Origin: Neorhizobium petrolearium
GTDB taxonomy: Bacteria; Pseudomonadota; Alphaproteobacteria; Rhizobiales; Rhizobiaceae
DNA length: 64,000 nucleotides
Direction: 5' to 3'
Assembly: GCF_017873175.1 (NCBI RefSeq)
Contig: NZ_JAGGJW010000005.1
Location: 186,001 to 250,000 of the forward strand
This document shows positions 41,849 to 50,706 of this stretch, piece by piece; the stretch's first letter is position 1; each line of letters starts with the position of its first letter. The translations under genes were made by a program, and so were the position numbers. Under the pieces are notes generated by a model that searched no databases, had not been told where the DNA came from, and was given only the letters and a program-made list of their open reading frames with translations.

Positions 41849-41934
41849 TGAAAACCCTCCCTTTTCAATTGCTGTCCCTTCGGAAACATGCCTAAATTAT
41901 CGCCTGCGAAACGTCTGTCTCCGACAAAGGGAAC

Positions 41935-42846
41935 ATGTATTTGGCGGAAAGTAAGGTGGCCACGAGAGCGATCTATCAACCCGGGGCAAGCAGCATCGAG
42001 GGCTTACCAACTGCCTTGCAGATGTTCTTCACCCATCCGCTGATCATGCTGATGCCACACTGGCACGCACAGGTAGAGGTAAATTACGTGATCCGGGGTA
42101 CGGTTCGGTACCGCATGGGGGAACACGACATTCGTCTCGACGCCGGGCAGATGTGCCTCTTCTGGGGAGGCCAGCCGCATCGCATGGACGAGTCCTCCGA
42201 CGATTCCCTTTATGCCGGCGCCCATCTGCCGCTGGTGCATTTTTTCCGGTTGCGGTTGCCGGGCGACGTTTCCAGGCAACTGATGCACGGCGCGACGTTG
42301 CTGACATCCGCCACCGACACGGCGGACCGGGAGAATTTCGCGCGCTGGTTCGAATATGTGACTTCAGGCAATCCTCTCAAACGGCAACATGCCGTCGATG
42401 AATTGCTCTTGCGGATAGAGCGTATTGCCCTCGATTCCTATTGCATGATCCCCGACGCGCTATCGGGAGCCGAGCCGATCAGCCCCGACCAGCCCTATGC
42501 GCAATCGGCGAGAAGCGTCGCACGCATGTGCGATTTCATCGCGGCAAACTTCATGCAGGATATCGACACGATCGACATCGCCCGCGCCGCCGAACTTCAC
42601 CCCAAATATGCGATGAACATCTTTCGGAAATCCACCGGGATGACGCTCAGCAAATACGTCAATCTGCTGCGGCTATCGCGTGCCCAGGCCCTCCTCATGC
42701 AGGAGGGAGCCAACGTGCTGCAGGTTGCGATGGACAGCGGCTTCGGTTCGATCAGCGCCTTCAATAAGTCCTTCCGGCATATTGCCGGCATGTCACCTTC
42801 CGATTTTCGACGAGACATCCGCGTGGTGACCTGCGCAATGCCGTAA
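41935..42846 (+). CDS. AraC-family regulator of sugar type
   Basis: The 303-residue protein has an N-terminal cupin-like sensor (PHWHAQVEVNYVIRGTVRYRMGEH, then GQMCLFWGGQPHRM) and a C-terminal double helix-turn-helix (about 200-298; TLSKYVNLLRLSRAQALL then VAMDSGFGSISAFNKSFRHIAG). This is the MelR-like arrangement of sugar-responsive activators. It diverges from the binding-protein remnant, so it was probably the regulator of the deleted sugar transport operon and may now only control the fusion oxidoreductase. No ribosome site is obvious; the start is the first ATG. Confidence 0.88.
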   Translation: MYLAESKVATRAIYQPGASSIEGLPTALQMFFTHPLIMLMPHWHAQVEVNYVIRGTVRYRMGEHDIRLDAGQMCLFWGGQPHRMDESSDDSLYAGAHLPLVHFFRLRLPGDVSRQLMHGATLLTSATDTADRENFARWFEYVTSGNPLKRQHAVDELLLRIERIALDSYCMIPDALSGAEPISPDQPYAQSARSVARMCDFIAANFMQDIDTIDIARAAELHPKYAMNIFRKSTGMTLSKYVNLLRLSRAQALLMQEGANVLQVAMDSGFGSISAFNKSFRHIAGMSPSDFRRDIRVVTCAMP

Positions 42847-43077
42847 GTGACCATGTTGCCGACCGCCACTCATCGACGGTCAGTCGGCGCTCACTTCACC
42901 CGTCGAGCAACATCTGACAGGAGCCGGCGAGCCGCTTTTTACATTCTGCGACATACGCCTGAACTGATCGCAGTAGGTATGATTCCGACGGCCCTATCAC
43001 CTTCGATCAGCTTGCGGTCTTGCTCCGTCTTGCCAAGATTGCTCCGGTAGGCCCTGGGTGGCTTGCGGGGGCACGGC

Positions 43078-44334
43078 ATGAAGATCATTTTCCTCAACCG
43101 CTATTTCTTCCCGGATCAGTCGGCCACCAGCCGCATGACCACTTCGATCGCACTCGCACTGGTGCAACGCGGATTCGATGTGATGGCTGTCGCCAGCCGC
43201 GAAATCCATAACCAACGCACCACCAGCCTGCCTGCAGATGAGGTCATTGCGGGCGTGCAGGTTAAGCGCCTTGCCACATTCCGCTTTGGCCGGCACACGG
43301 TGGTCGGCAGGGCGATCGATTATCTTTGCTTTCACGTCCTCGCGTTCTTCTGGCTTCTGCGCAATGTTTCGGCGGGCGATATGACGGTGGTATGCACCGA
43401 CCCTCCATTCCTGTCAGTGACGAGTGCCGTAGCGCTGCGCCTGAAGGGCGGGATCATGGTAAACTGGATCATGGATCTATTTCCGGAAACGGCAGTCGAA
43501 CTCGGCTTTTTCCGGCGTTGGCGGCTACCCATGCAATTCGCTCGCAAGGCGCGCAACTGGTCACTGAACTCACCCGGAATTACGGTCTGCTCTACGAGCA
43601 GGATGGCGACATATGTCGAACAACAGGGATTGCCGCGGGACCACCTGACCATCATGCACCACTGGTCGGATGACGAGGAAATCTATCCGATCCCACCATC
43701 CCGGAACAGGCTCCGCAGCCAATGGGGATTAAGCGGCACATTCGTGGTCGGCTATTCCGGCAATTTTGGAAGAGCGCATGAATTCCAGACGATCATCGAT
43801 GCCGCACGGCGACTGAAAGACCGCGACGACATCCGCTTTCTTCTGATCGGAGGCGGACATCAGCATGCTGCCGTCATGGAGGCCGCGCAGCAGTTCCAGC
43901 TGGACAACATGATCTTCAAGCCGCTGCAGCCTATAGCAAATCTGTCCGAAAGCCTGAACGCTGCAGATGTGCACCTCGTGTCGCTGCTGCCCGAACTCGA
44001 GCATTGCATCGTACCGAGCAAGTTCTACGGCATCCTCGCGGCCGGTCGCCCGACAATCTTCATCGGGGATCAGGATGGCGAAGTACCGCGCGCGCTCGCT
44101 TCCAATGGGTGCGGAAGAAGTGTCGAGATCGGCGCAGTCGATGACCTCACGGCCACCATATGCGACATGCGAAATAGTCCTGAACTCCGCACGGAGATGG
44201 GGCAAAAGGCTCGTCAGCTCCTGTTGAAAGAATATTCGCGAGAGAGAGCGATCGATGCCTGGTGCGCGCTGATCACGCGGGTCCGGAATGCGAGTCCGTC
44301 CGTCTCTCCCCTCGCTCAGGGTATTTCGCCATGA
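43078..44334 (+). CDS. Glycosyltransferase family 4 (WbuB-like)
   Basis: The ATG at 43078 follows GCGGGGG at a spacing of seven. The 418-residue protein begins MKIIFLNRYFFPDQSATSRMT, typical of WbuB-type GT4 enzymes, and has a second Rossmann domain with VVGYSGNFGRAHEFQTIIDA and the C-terminal nucleotide-sugar-binding LVSLLPELEHCIVPSKFYGILAAGRPTIFI region (read in parts). It would add one sugar to the lipid-linked repeat unit of an exopolysaccharide at the cytoplasmic face. It is the first gene of a three-gene GT4 set joined by ATGA overlaps. Confidence 0.9.
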   Translation: MKIIFLNRYFFPDQSATSRMTTSIALALVQRGFDVMAVASREIHNQRTTSLPADEVIAGVQVKRLATFRFGRHTVVGRAIDYLCFHVLAFFWLLRNVSAGDMTVVCTDPPFLSVTSAVALRLKGGIMVNWIMDLFPETAVELGFFRRWRLPMQFARKARNWSLNSPGITVCSTSRMATYVEQQGLPRDHLTIMHHWSDDEEIYPIPPSRNRLRSQWGLSGTFVVGYSGNFGRAHEFQTIIDAARRLKDRDDIRFLLIGGGHQHAAVMEAAQQFQLDNMIFKPLQPIANLSESLNAADVHLVSLLPELEHCIVPSKFYGILAAGRPTIFIGDQDGEVPRALASNGCGRSVEIGAVDDLTATICDMRNSPELRTEMGQKARQLLLKEYSRERAIDAWCALITRVRNASPSVSPLAQGISP

Positions 44335-45614
44335 ACGGAAAGGTCGTCGTCAGCCAGCTCGGCGCCCGTATGCACTATGCCGTGCCCAGGATATTCGCAT
44401 CGCAGGATCGGCTGGCCCATTTCTACACCGACATCTGCGCGACGAAGGGCTGGCCAAGAATAGTCAACTATTTGCCCTCCGGTCTTTTTCCTGCGCCCCT
44501 CAAACGCCTTGCTGGTCGCCGCCCCAGGGGCGTTCCAGCAGAGCTCACCACGGTCTTTTCAGGCTTCGGAATCGGCTCGGCACTGCGCCGGATGCGTGTC
44601 AAGGATGCCATCGAGGAGACCGGCCACGCGGTATGGGCGGGATCGACGTTCTCGCGGATGGTCGCGCGAAACGGGTTCCATGACGCCGCAGGACTTTATG
44701 CCTTCGGCGGCGATGCCCTCGAACAGATGCACGCAGCGAAGCGGCAGGGGCTTTGGACGGCAGTCGAACAGATGATCGCGCCGCGCGACGTGGTGGAAAC
44801 ACTCGTGGATCGCGAGATGCATCGCTTTCCGGAGTGGGCAGGGCTGCCTCGCCACAACCCTCATGCTCGCATATTCGCCAACCGGGAAAGGGCTGAGTGG
44901 GCTCTCGCCGACTACATCGTCTGTCCTTCGGATTTCGTCCGGCAACATGTCATCGCCTGCGGAGGTCCCGGTGAACGCTGTATCGTCGTGCCCTACGGCG
45001 TCAATTCGGCTTTCACTATCGACCGGAGAAGACGATCGCCCGGACCTCTACGGGTTCTGACGGTCGGAGAGGTCGGGCTACGCAAGGGCTCCCCCTATGT
45101 TGCCGAGGCCGCGCGACTGGTCGGAGGGGCCGCGACATTCCGGATGGCCGGCCGCCTCAGTATCTCCGAAACCGTCCGGCAGGACATCTCGCGGTGGGTG
45201 GAACTTCGCGGCATCATTCCCCGGTCCCAGGTCGCCGATGAATTTCGCTGGGCCGATGTCTTCCTCCTTCCGTCGCTCTGCGAAGGATCGGCCACCGCAG
45301 CCTATGAGGCGCTCGCCGCCGGTCTGCCCGTCATCACAACAGAGAATAGCGGGACTGTCGTGCGCGACGGCATAGAGGGGTTCATCGTGCCTGTTTGCGA
45401 TGCCGAGGCAATCGCATTGGCGGTAGAGCGTCTCGCCGCAAATGACGGGCTGCGGGCATTGATGTCCGCCAACGCACTGCATCGCGCGGCTGATTTCACT
45501 GTGGAAGCTTACGGACAGCGGCTGCTCACAGCCTTGTCGATTTCGAATGCAAACCAACCAACAGGAACAAGGACTGTTCCTGAAACGCAAGTTCAACGGC
45601 AATTTTTCCGATGA
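44331..45614 (+). CDS. Glycosyltransferase family 4
   Basis: The start overlaps the previous stop by four bases (ATGA). The 427-residue protein has VVVSQLGARMHYAVPRIF at the N-terminus and the GT4 C-terminal domain with VLTVGEVGLRKGSPYVAEA, then FLLPSLCEGSATAAYEALAAG and PVITTENSG, which hold the conserved ExxxE-type donor-binding region. The N-terminal half is only weakly similar to well-studied families, so the donor and acceptor are unknown. It also overlaps the next glycosyltransferase by four bases. Confidence 0.88.
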   Translation: MNGKVVVSQLGARMHYAVPRIFASQDRLAHFYTDICATKGWPRIVNYLPSGLFPAPLKRLAGRRPRGVPAELTTVFSGFGIGSALRRMRVKDAIEETGHAVWAGSTFSRMVARNGFHDAAGLYAFGGDALEQMHAAKRQGLWTAVEQMIAPRDVVETLVDREMHRFPEWAGLPRHNPHARIFANRERAEWALADYIVCPSDFVRQHVIACGGPGERCIVVPYGVNSAFTIDRRRRSPGPLRVLTVGEVGLRKGSPYVAEAARLVGGAATFRMAGRLSISETVRQDISRWVELRGIIPRSQVADEFRWADVFLLPSLCEGSATAAYEALAAGLPVITTENSGTVVRDGIEGFIVPVCDAEAIALAVERLAANDGLRALMSANALHRAADFTVEAYGQRLLTALSISNANQPTGTRTVPETQVQRQFFR

Positions 45615-46768
45615 AGATCGTGCACGTAATCGCGTCGATCGACCCCAAAAACGGCGGTTTGCAGGCAGTCGCGATGCGCATCGCCGCTGCGCAAGGGGCC
45701 ATGGGCCTCGATGTCCACATCGTCACCTATGGGAACACAGCGGTAAACACGCAGGTGATGGAGATCGGGAAGGGCATACCAGGCTTCTCCAAAATCCACT
45801 GGCATATCCTCCCGGACGCAAACGGGATTGAGAGGCTCTTTTGCTTCAGAGGCCGAAGAATGCTTCGCAGGGTCCTTGAACAAGCATCCTTCATGCACAT
45901 TCATGGTATTTGGGAACCGTTCCTCCTGCATGCTGCGAAATTGGCGAAAGCGGACGACATCCCCTATTGCGTCTGCCCGGCCGGAATGCTCGATCATTGG
46001 AGCCTCCAGCAAAAATCATGGAAGAAGAAGATCGCCTTGGGCCTTTGCTACAGAAGGATGCTGAATGATGCGGCCTTCCTCCATCTTCTGAACGTCGACG
46101 AGGCATCGGCAATCAAGCCGCTTGAATTCAAGGCCCCGAACTTCATCATCCCGAACGGGATATTTGCCGAGGAATTTGATCCCCTTCCACCCAAAGGGCT
46201 TTTCCGGCCCCAAATTGCCCTTCCGGCGAACCGGCGCTACATCCTGTTTCTCTCCCGCCTGCACTTCAAGAAAGGCCTGGATATTCTCGCCAAAGCTTTC
46301 GCCGAAATCTGTGGAACGTATCCCGATGTCGATCTGGTCGTCGCTGGTCCCGCGGGAGGGGCAGAAGGCGATTTCATATCCCTGGTCAGGCAGCTCGGCA
46401 TCGAGGATCGGGTACATCTTACAGGCCCGCTCTATGGCAAGACCAAGATCGAGGCGATGGTGGATGCGGACTGCTTCTGTCTGCCGAGCAGGCAGGAAGG
46501 TTTCAGCATGGCGATCACGGAAGCGCTTGCTTGCGGCACCCCTGTCGTGATTACCGATCAATGCCACTTTCCGGAGGTTGCCGCGGCCGACGCCGGGATC
46601 GTCGTCTCGCTCGACCAGGGAGAGGTTGCAAAAGCTCTGGCGGCGATCCTTGATGATCGCGCGCGAGCACAATCAATGGGGCAGAATGGACGGCGGCTGG
46701 TTCTCGATAAATTCACCTGGCCGGCAATTGCCGACACGACACTCCGCAGCTACCGCTTGAGTGCATAG
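45611..46768 (+). CDS. Glycosyltransferase family 4
   Basis: The 385-residue protein starts with MKIVHVIASIDPKNGGLQAVA and carries ILFLSRLHFKKGLDILAKAF, VVAGPAGGAEGDF and the ExxxE segment RQEGFSMAITEALACGTPVV. It is a complete GT4 enzyme. Its last 19 bases overlap the end of the convergent acetyltransferase gene. It probably adds a sugar to the same repeat unit as its two upstream neighbours. Confidence 0.92.
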   Translation: MKIVHVIASIDPKNGGLQAVAMRIAAAQGAMGLDVHIVTYGNTAVNTQVMEIGKGIPGFSKIHWHILPDANGIERLFCFRGRRMLRRVLEQASFMHIHGIWEPFLLHAAKLAKADDIPYCVCPAGMLDHWSLQQKSWKKKIALGLCYRRMLNDAAFLHLLNVDEASAIKPLEFKAPNFIIPNGIFAEEFDPLPPKGLFRPQIALPANRRYILFLSRLHFKKGLDILAKAFAEICGTYPDVDLVVAGPAGGAEGDFISLVRQLGIEDRVHLTGPLYGKTKIEAMVDADCFCLPSRQEGFSMAITEALACGTPVVITDQCHFPEVAAADAGIVVSLDQGEVAKALAAILDDRARAQSMGQNGRRLVLDKFTWPAIADTTLRSYRLSA

Positions 46769-47358
46769 GAGGCCGCCGCTTCCAATCGCCGGCGTCCGAC
46801 CGGTTTTGCCGGGTTGCCGACATAGATCGTCCATGGCGCCAGCGATTTAGCGGCAACACCCCTCGCCCCCAAAACAGCCCCTTCTCCAATCACGACGCCT
46901 GGGCCGACGAAGGCTTCCGCCGCGATCCAGGCGTTCGCCTCTATCGTAATGGGTTGGGTCATCAGCGGAAAGGCGCTGTCCTGGATATCGTGTGAACCAG
47001 TGCACAGATGCGACCGCTGGGAGACGGAGGCAAACTCACAAATTGTAATTTTGTCGACGTTGTAGCAGATGACGCCCGGCCCGATCAGGGCGTAACGCTC
47101 CATGACGAGATGTCCCGGCCACCAGATCACTGCCTTTGCGTGGACGATCGCGGTGGAGTGAATGTCTGCCCCGAACACCCGCAGAAGAAGATTGCGCCAG
47201 CGTCGCAATGGTGGCGGTGTCCAAGACGCGAGAAGACGCCAGACCGTCATCCAGATCAGTCGCTTTAGCCGGAAGCGCAGGGCGAATGTCGGCCCTCCGA
47301 ACCGCGGCAAGGGGGTGGCGGCGTGTTTGAAGGCCGGATCGTCGTATCTTGACAGCAT
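46750..47358 (-). CDS. Hexapeptide-repeat acetyltransferase (WcaF-like)
   Basis: The 202-residue protein has a hydrophobic N-terminal part and a C-terminal left-handed beta-helix region with hexapeptide turns (GADIHSTAIVHAKAVIWWPG, VGPGVVIGEGAVLGARGVAAK), ending IYVGNPAKPVG. The spacing matches the WcaF/maltose O-acetyltransferase group that acetylates colanic acid and related polysaccharides. Acetyl-CoA would be the donor. It is the last gene of a minus-strand operon with the polymerase, YdcF-like protein and priming transferase, and starts three bases after the polymerase stop. Confidence 0.87.
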   Translation of the reverse strand: MLSRYDDPAFKHAATPLPRFGGPTFALRFRLKRLIWMTVWRLLASWTPPPLRRWRNLLLRVFGADIHSTAIVHAKAVIWWPGHLVMERYALIGPGVICYNVDKITICEFASVSQRSHLCTGSHDIQDSAFPLMTQPITIEANAWIAAEAFVGPGVVIGEGAVLGARGVAAKSLAPWTIYVGNPAKPVGRRRLEAAASYALKR

Positions 47359-47361
47359 GAC

Positions 47362-48636
47362 CTATCCATTGGCCGCAAGCGAAGGAGGATGCATCTCATA
47401 CCGGTTGCGGCGACGGTAGGGGATGATCGCAAAAGCCAAAACCGGCGCAGCAAACATCAGCATGTGCACCCAGACCATCAACACCCAGTCGGTTTGGTGG
47501 GAAATCGCATGCATCGAAGGAATGATCGAAAGCGCATAGGTAAATTGCGCCGCGAATTCTCCACTATTGGCCGTGACCCAGATGCGGCGGAGAAGATAAG
47601 CGAGAATGAAGAACTTGAACGCACCGAGATACCAGAAGGATTCGAATGCATCCGCCATGCCCGTTTCGGTCGTGCCAACGACAGGATTAAAGTCCCGAGC
47701 CCGTGGCGGCATGGGCAACATGAAAGACTGTTTGACATCAACCCCAACAACCTGGGCGGGCACGAAACTGAAAACGAGCCTGTTCCAGTGGAATTTGCCG
47801 TAATCGAATTGCATGGTCGTGGCGGCATGATGGATCCGAACGATGGCGTTGCGCATCTCTTCTCCGCCATCTCTCAAGACCCCCGACAAATTGCCCACCA
47901 CGTCGATTCTCTTGATTTCATCCCACACAGGCGCAGAATTCGCTTTGGTTATCGTGCGATAGTCCCCCATGCTGTTCATCAGCAGCGTGCCAAGTAAAAC
48001 CCCGACGATGATGAGAGTGCGCGGAATGGCCAGGCCTTTATACCACCACCATGCAAGCATGAAGATCATGATCAGTTCGACCGTCTCTGCACGTTTGCCG
48101 GTGATCACGATCCGATCGAGATAGAAGACAAGATCGAAAGCAATGATGGTGGCGGCCCACCAGGAGAAACGTCGCGCGAAACAGAGTGCGGCGATGACCA
48201 GTCCATAACTCAACAGACGCGAGAAGAAGACGTACATGACGGGAGTACCGGTCATCTGCACTGCAATGGTGAGTTCACCGGGAAGACGGCTCAGTTTGAA
48301 ATAAAAATAGGCACCGACAATGGAAAGCAGAGCCGCTATGATCAGGAGGCGGCCTTCATCAAAGTCGAGACGGAAAAATGCCAACGGCCTTGCCGTCTGG
48401 CTCCACCCCCACCAGCACATGAAAAGACAGACTATCGTGAACGCGATCGTCCTGGCGAATGCCGTCTCCGGTAGAAAGCTATCCGTCGCCAGACCCGGAA
48501 CCTGCGGAAGGATGAAGCTGAATGTGATGACACCTGTGAGGAATGGGAACTCGTAGATCCTTTCAGGACGCAACATTCCCCATCCGAGAAGCAGGAGCAC
48601 GACGCCGGTCAGACAGAAGACCAGAAAGATGTTCAT
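47362..48636 (-). CDS. Wzy-like exopolysaccharide polymerase
   Basis: The 424-residue protein has about ten or eleven hydrophobic segments, beginning with a signal-anchor-like MNIFLVFCLTGVVLLLLGW, and a large loop near residues 240-310. Wzy polymerases have little sequence identity, so this is inferred from topology and location: a polytopic protein of the right length between glycosyltransferases, a priming enzyme and an acetyltransferase. It would join lipid-linked repeat units on the periplasmic face. It overlaps the YdcF-like gene by four bases. Confidence 0.65.
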   Translation of the reverse strand: MNIFLVFCLTGVVLLLLGWGMLRPERIYEFPFLTGVITFSFILPQVPGLATDSFLPETAFARTIAFTIVCLFMCWWGWSQTARPLAFFRLDFDEGRLLIIAALLSIVGAYFYFKLSRLPGELTIAVQMTGTPVMYVFFSRLLSYGLVIAALCFARRFSWWAATIIAFDLVFYLDRIVITGKRAETVELIMIFMLAWWWYKGLAIPRTLIIVGVLLGTLLMNSMGDYRTITKANSAPVWDEIKRIDVVGNLSGVLRDGGEEMRNAIVRIHHAATTMQFDYGKFHWNRLVFSFVPAQVVGVDVKQSFMLPMPPRARDFNPVVGTTETGMADAFESFWYLGAFKFFILAYLLRRIWVTANSGEFAAQFTYALSIIPSMHAISHQTDWVLMVWVHMLMFAAPVLAFAIIPYRRRNRYEMHPPSLAANG

Positions 48637-49337
48637 CGCCCGGCATCCGCGTTAGCCAGTGGCAGCGCTTTGGGGGCTGCGGCAGTGGAGATTTGGCTCC
48701 TTACGTCGTAGGCGATGGTCTTGATATATTCCTTTACGATTTGGACGCCGTCGATATCGAAAGCGAGCATCCAGTAAGATTTCTCCCTTTCAGCAGGTAC
48801 CGAGATCCAGCGGATGTCCGGCATTAAAGAGCGGAAACGCTTTACCGCGCGGCCCGAGTGAAACCAGCTCGTCACCAGGATCGCGCTCCGGACCTGCATG
48901 CCGGTGAGTATAGGCTGCGAGAACGTGGCGTTCTCCCATGTGCTGCCGGACTGGCACTCCGTCGTGATCACCTCGGACTTCACGCCGGCTTCAATCAGCA
49001 GCTGGCGAATGAAATTGCAGTCGCCGCGGCCTGTGACCAGCACAAGTGGTGCCCTTCTCTGATGCCAGAGTGCCGCCGCTCGCGCTGCTCGTGGCGGCCC
49101 GTCGCCCCCCAGCACGACGATGATATCCGCGTTCGCGAGAACGTCCCGCGCCATTAGCAACGAACCTGCGGAAATGAGCGCCAGGCCATAAAGCACAAGG
49201 ATACCGGCGACCATGGCACTCAGATATGCCAAGATGCGAGCCAGCCGTCCAAAGGGCTGCACCCTGACGAGGGTCGGCACATATGTCCCGGCAGGTTTCG
49301 GCCGAAGGTGCAGCGCCACCCAGGAGCAATCATTCAT
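48633..49337 (-). CDS. YdcF/SanA-family (DUF218) membrane protein
   Basis: The 234-residue protein has a membrane helix (about residues 28-55). A DUF218 domain follows: ADIIVVLGGDGPPRAARAAALW, a VTGRGD stretch, then ECQSGSTWENATFSQPIL and ILVTSWFHSGRA. Members of this family occur in envelope and polysaccharide loci (ElyC and SanA affect peptidoglycan/enterobacterial antigen intermediates), but the reaction is not established. It is placed between the polymerase and the priming transferase with overlaps on both sides, so it works in the same pathway. Confidence 0.82.
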   Translation of the reverse strand: MNDCSWVALHLRPKPAGTYVPTLVRVQPFGRLARILAYLSAMVAGILVLYGLALISAGSLLMARDVLANADIIVVLGGDGPPRAARAAALWHQRRAPLVLVTGRGDCNFIRQLLIEAGVKSEVITTECQSGSTWENATFSQPILTGMQVRSAILVTSWFHSGRAVKRFRSLMPDIRWISVPAEREKSYWMLAFDIDGVQIVKEYIKTIAYDVRSQISTAAAPKALPLANADAGR

Positions 49338-50481
49338 CTTTCAAGACCGGCTTCGCCGCTCCCTTGAAAACCATACTGCTCGCAGCGCCGCCGAGCATGT
49401 CCGTTCTGCTTGATCGCAACCCCGCTCCGTTTCCTTCCGGCTGCACTTTGGCTCGGTAGCCAGTGGTGGAAAGAACGAACAGCGTATGAACGGCGATCGG
49501 TAAGATGAGCCCGAGTGCCATGATCTCGCCAGGCACATTTGCCCGAATTCCCACATAACCGATCCCGCCACAGATCGCCGACGCTAATATCACGGTGTTG
49601 GTTGTCGCAGCATGACTGAGACCATTGTCGAGCAGCAGATGATGGAGATGCCAGCGATCGGCCGACATCGGACTGCGGTGGGCAAGCAGCCGGCGAGCGA
49701 TCAGGCTCAGCGTATCGACGATCGGAACGATCACGACCCACAACAATGCGGGAAAGGAAACCGCACTGCTTCTGGTCGCCAGTAGAAGTATGACATAAGC
49801 GATCGTTGCGCCGAGAGCCGTACTGCCGGCATCGCCGAGGAACACGCTCGCACGCATGCGCCAGGGGCTTCTCATGTTAAACACCAGGAACGCGCAGAGG
49901 CAGATGAAAAGCGTCTCGAGCGAGGCAATGAACTCCGTCATTTCTGCCGATCCGGCGATGACGATCAACCAGATCAGGGAAACAGCCGCCACGCCGCCCG
50001 CAAGCCCATCGACCCCGTCGAGCATGTTCCACGAATTCACAAGCCCTGCGACGAATAGAACGCCAATAAAGAAAAAGAATGGCAGGAACAGTGCGGTATC
50101 TTCGGAAAACAGAGCCCCCACCGTTAATGAACTGATATCGGTACCGCCAACGAGGGCAACCGCTATCGACAGCTGCAGAATCAGACGGCCGATGGCGGGA
50201 AGGGGCAGGCGGTCGTCAACGACACCAATGAACGTGATGATCAGCAGCCCCAGCCAGAAATTCAATCCGAGTAGATCGGGCCTTCCTCCGAAGAAGGTGG
50301 CAATGGCGAAGGCGGAGAATACGGCGATCCCCCCGCAAAGCGGAATGGCACCGCTATGGCGCTTCCTGACGGTATCCGGGCGATCGACAAGCTGAAATGC
50401 CACGGCCAGACGGCGCAAACCAACGATCAATGAGACGCTCAGGATGAATGTTGCGATCGTATTGACAAATAGCCAGGACAT
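49330..50481 (-). CDS. WecA/MraY-type undecaprenyl-phosphate sugar-1-phosphate transferase
   Basis: The ATG at 50481 follows AAGGGA at good spacing; the GTG at 50499 lacks a ribosome site. The 383-residue protein has about ten membrane helices and the signature aspartates of the PNPT family: VDRPDTVRKRHSGAIPLCGG, GVVDDRLPLP, then NSWNMLDGVDGLAGG and FLGDAGSTALG. It transfers a sugar-1-phosphate (usually GlcNAc-1-P) from UDP-sugar to undecaprenyl phosphate, the priming step for the repeat unit. It is the first gene of this operon. Confidence 0.93.
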   Translation of the reverse strand: MSWLFVNTIATFILSVSLIVGLRRLAVAFQLVDRPDTVRKRHSGAIPLCGGIAVFSAFAIATFFGGRPDLLGLNFWLGLLIITFIGVVDDRLPLPAIGRLILQLSIAVALVGGTDISSLTVGALFSEDTALFLPFFFFIGVLFVAGLVNSWNMLDGVDGLAGGVAAVSLIWLIVIAGSAEMTEFIASLETLFICLCAFLVFNMRSPWRMRASVFLGDAGSTALGATIAYVILLLATRSSAVSFPALLWVVIVPIVDTLSLIARRLLAHRSPMSADRWHLHHLLLDNGLSHAATTNTVILASAICGGIGYVGIRANVPGEIMALGLILPIAVHTLFVLSTTGYRAKVQPEGNGAGLRSSRTDMLGGAASSMVFKGAAKPVLKDE

Positions 50482-50706
50482 CTCGAATTCCCTTGCCACG
50501 GAGGAGAGTAAGCTTCGGTCGAGCGACCACGCCGACCTTCGATGTGATTCTAAAAAACCTCGGCGGAGGGCGGTACGCGAGCAAAGGGAGCAGAGCTCTC
50601 CGACATAGGAAGGAGGTGGTGCCGCGGATACCTACCCCTCTAACCCCTATGGCGGTTCCAGTCTCGAAAGGCGTAGGCGAGTGAGCTTCTGGTGCCCCTC
50701 CGGCAC

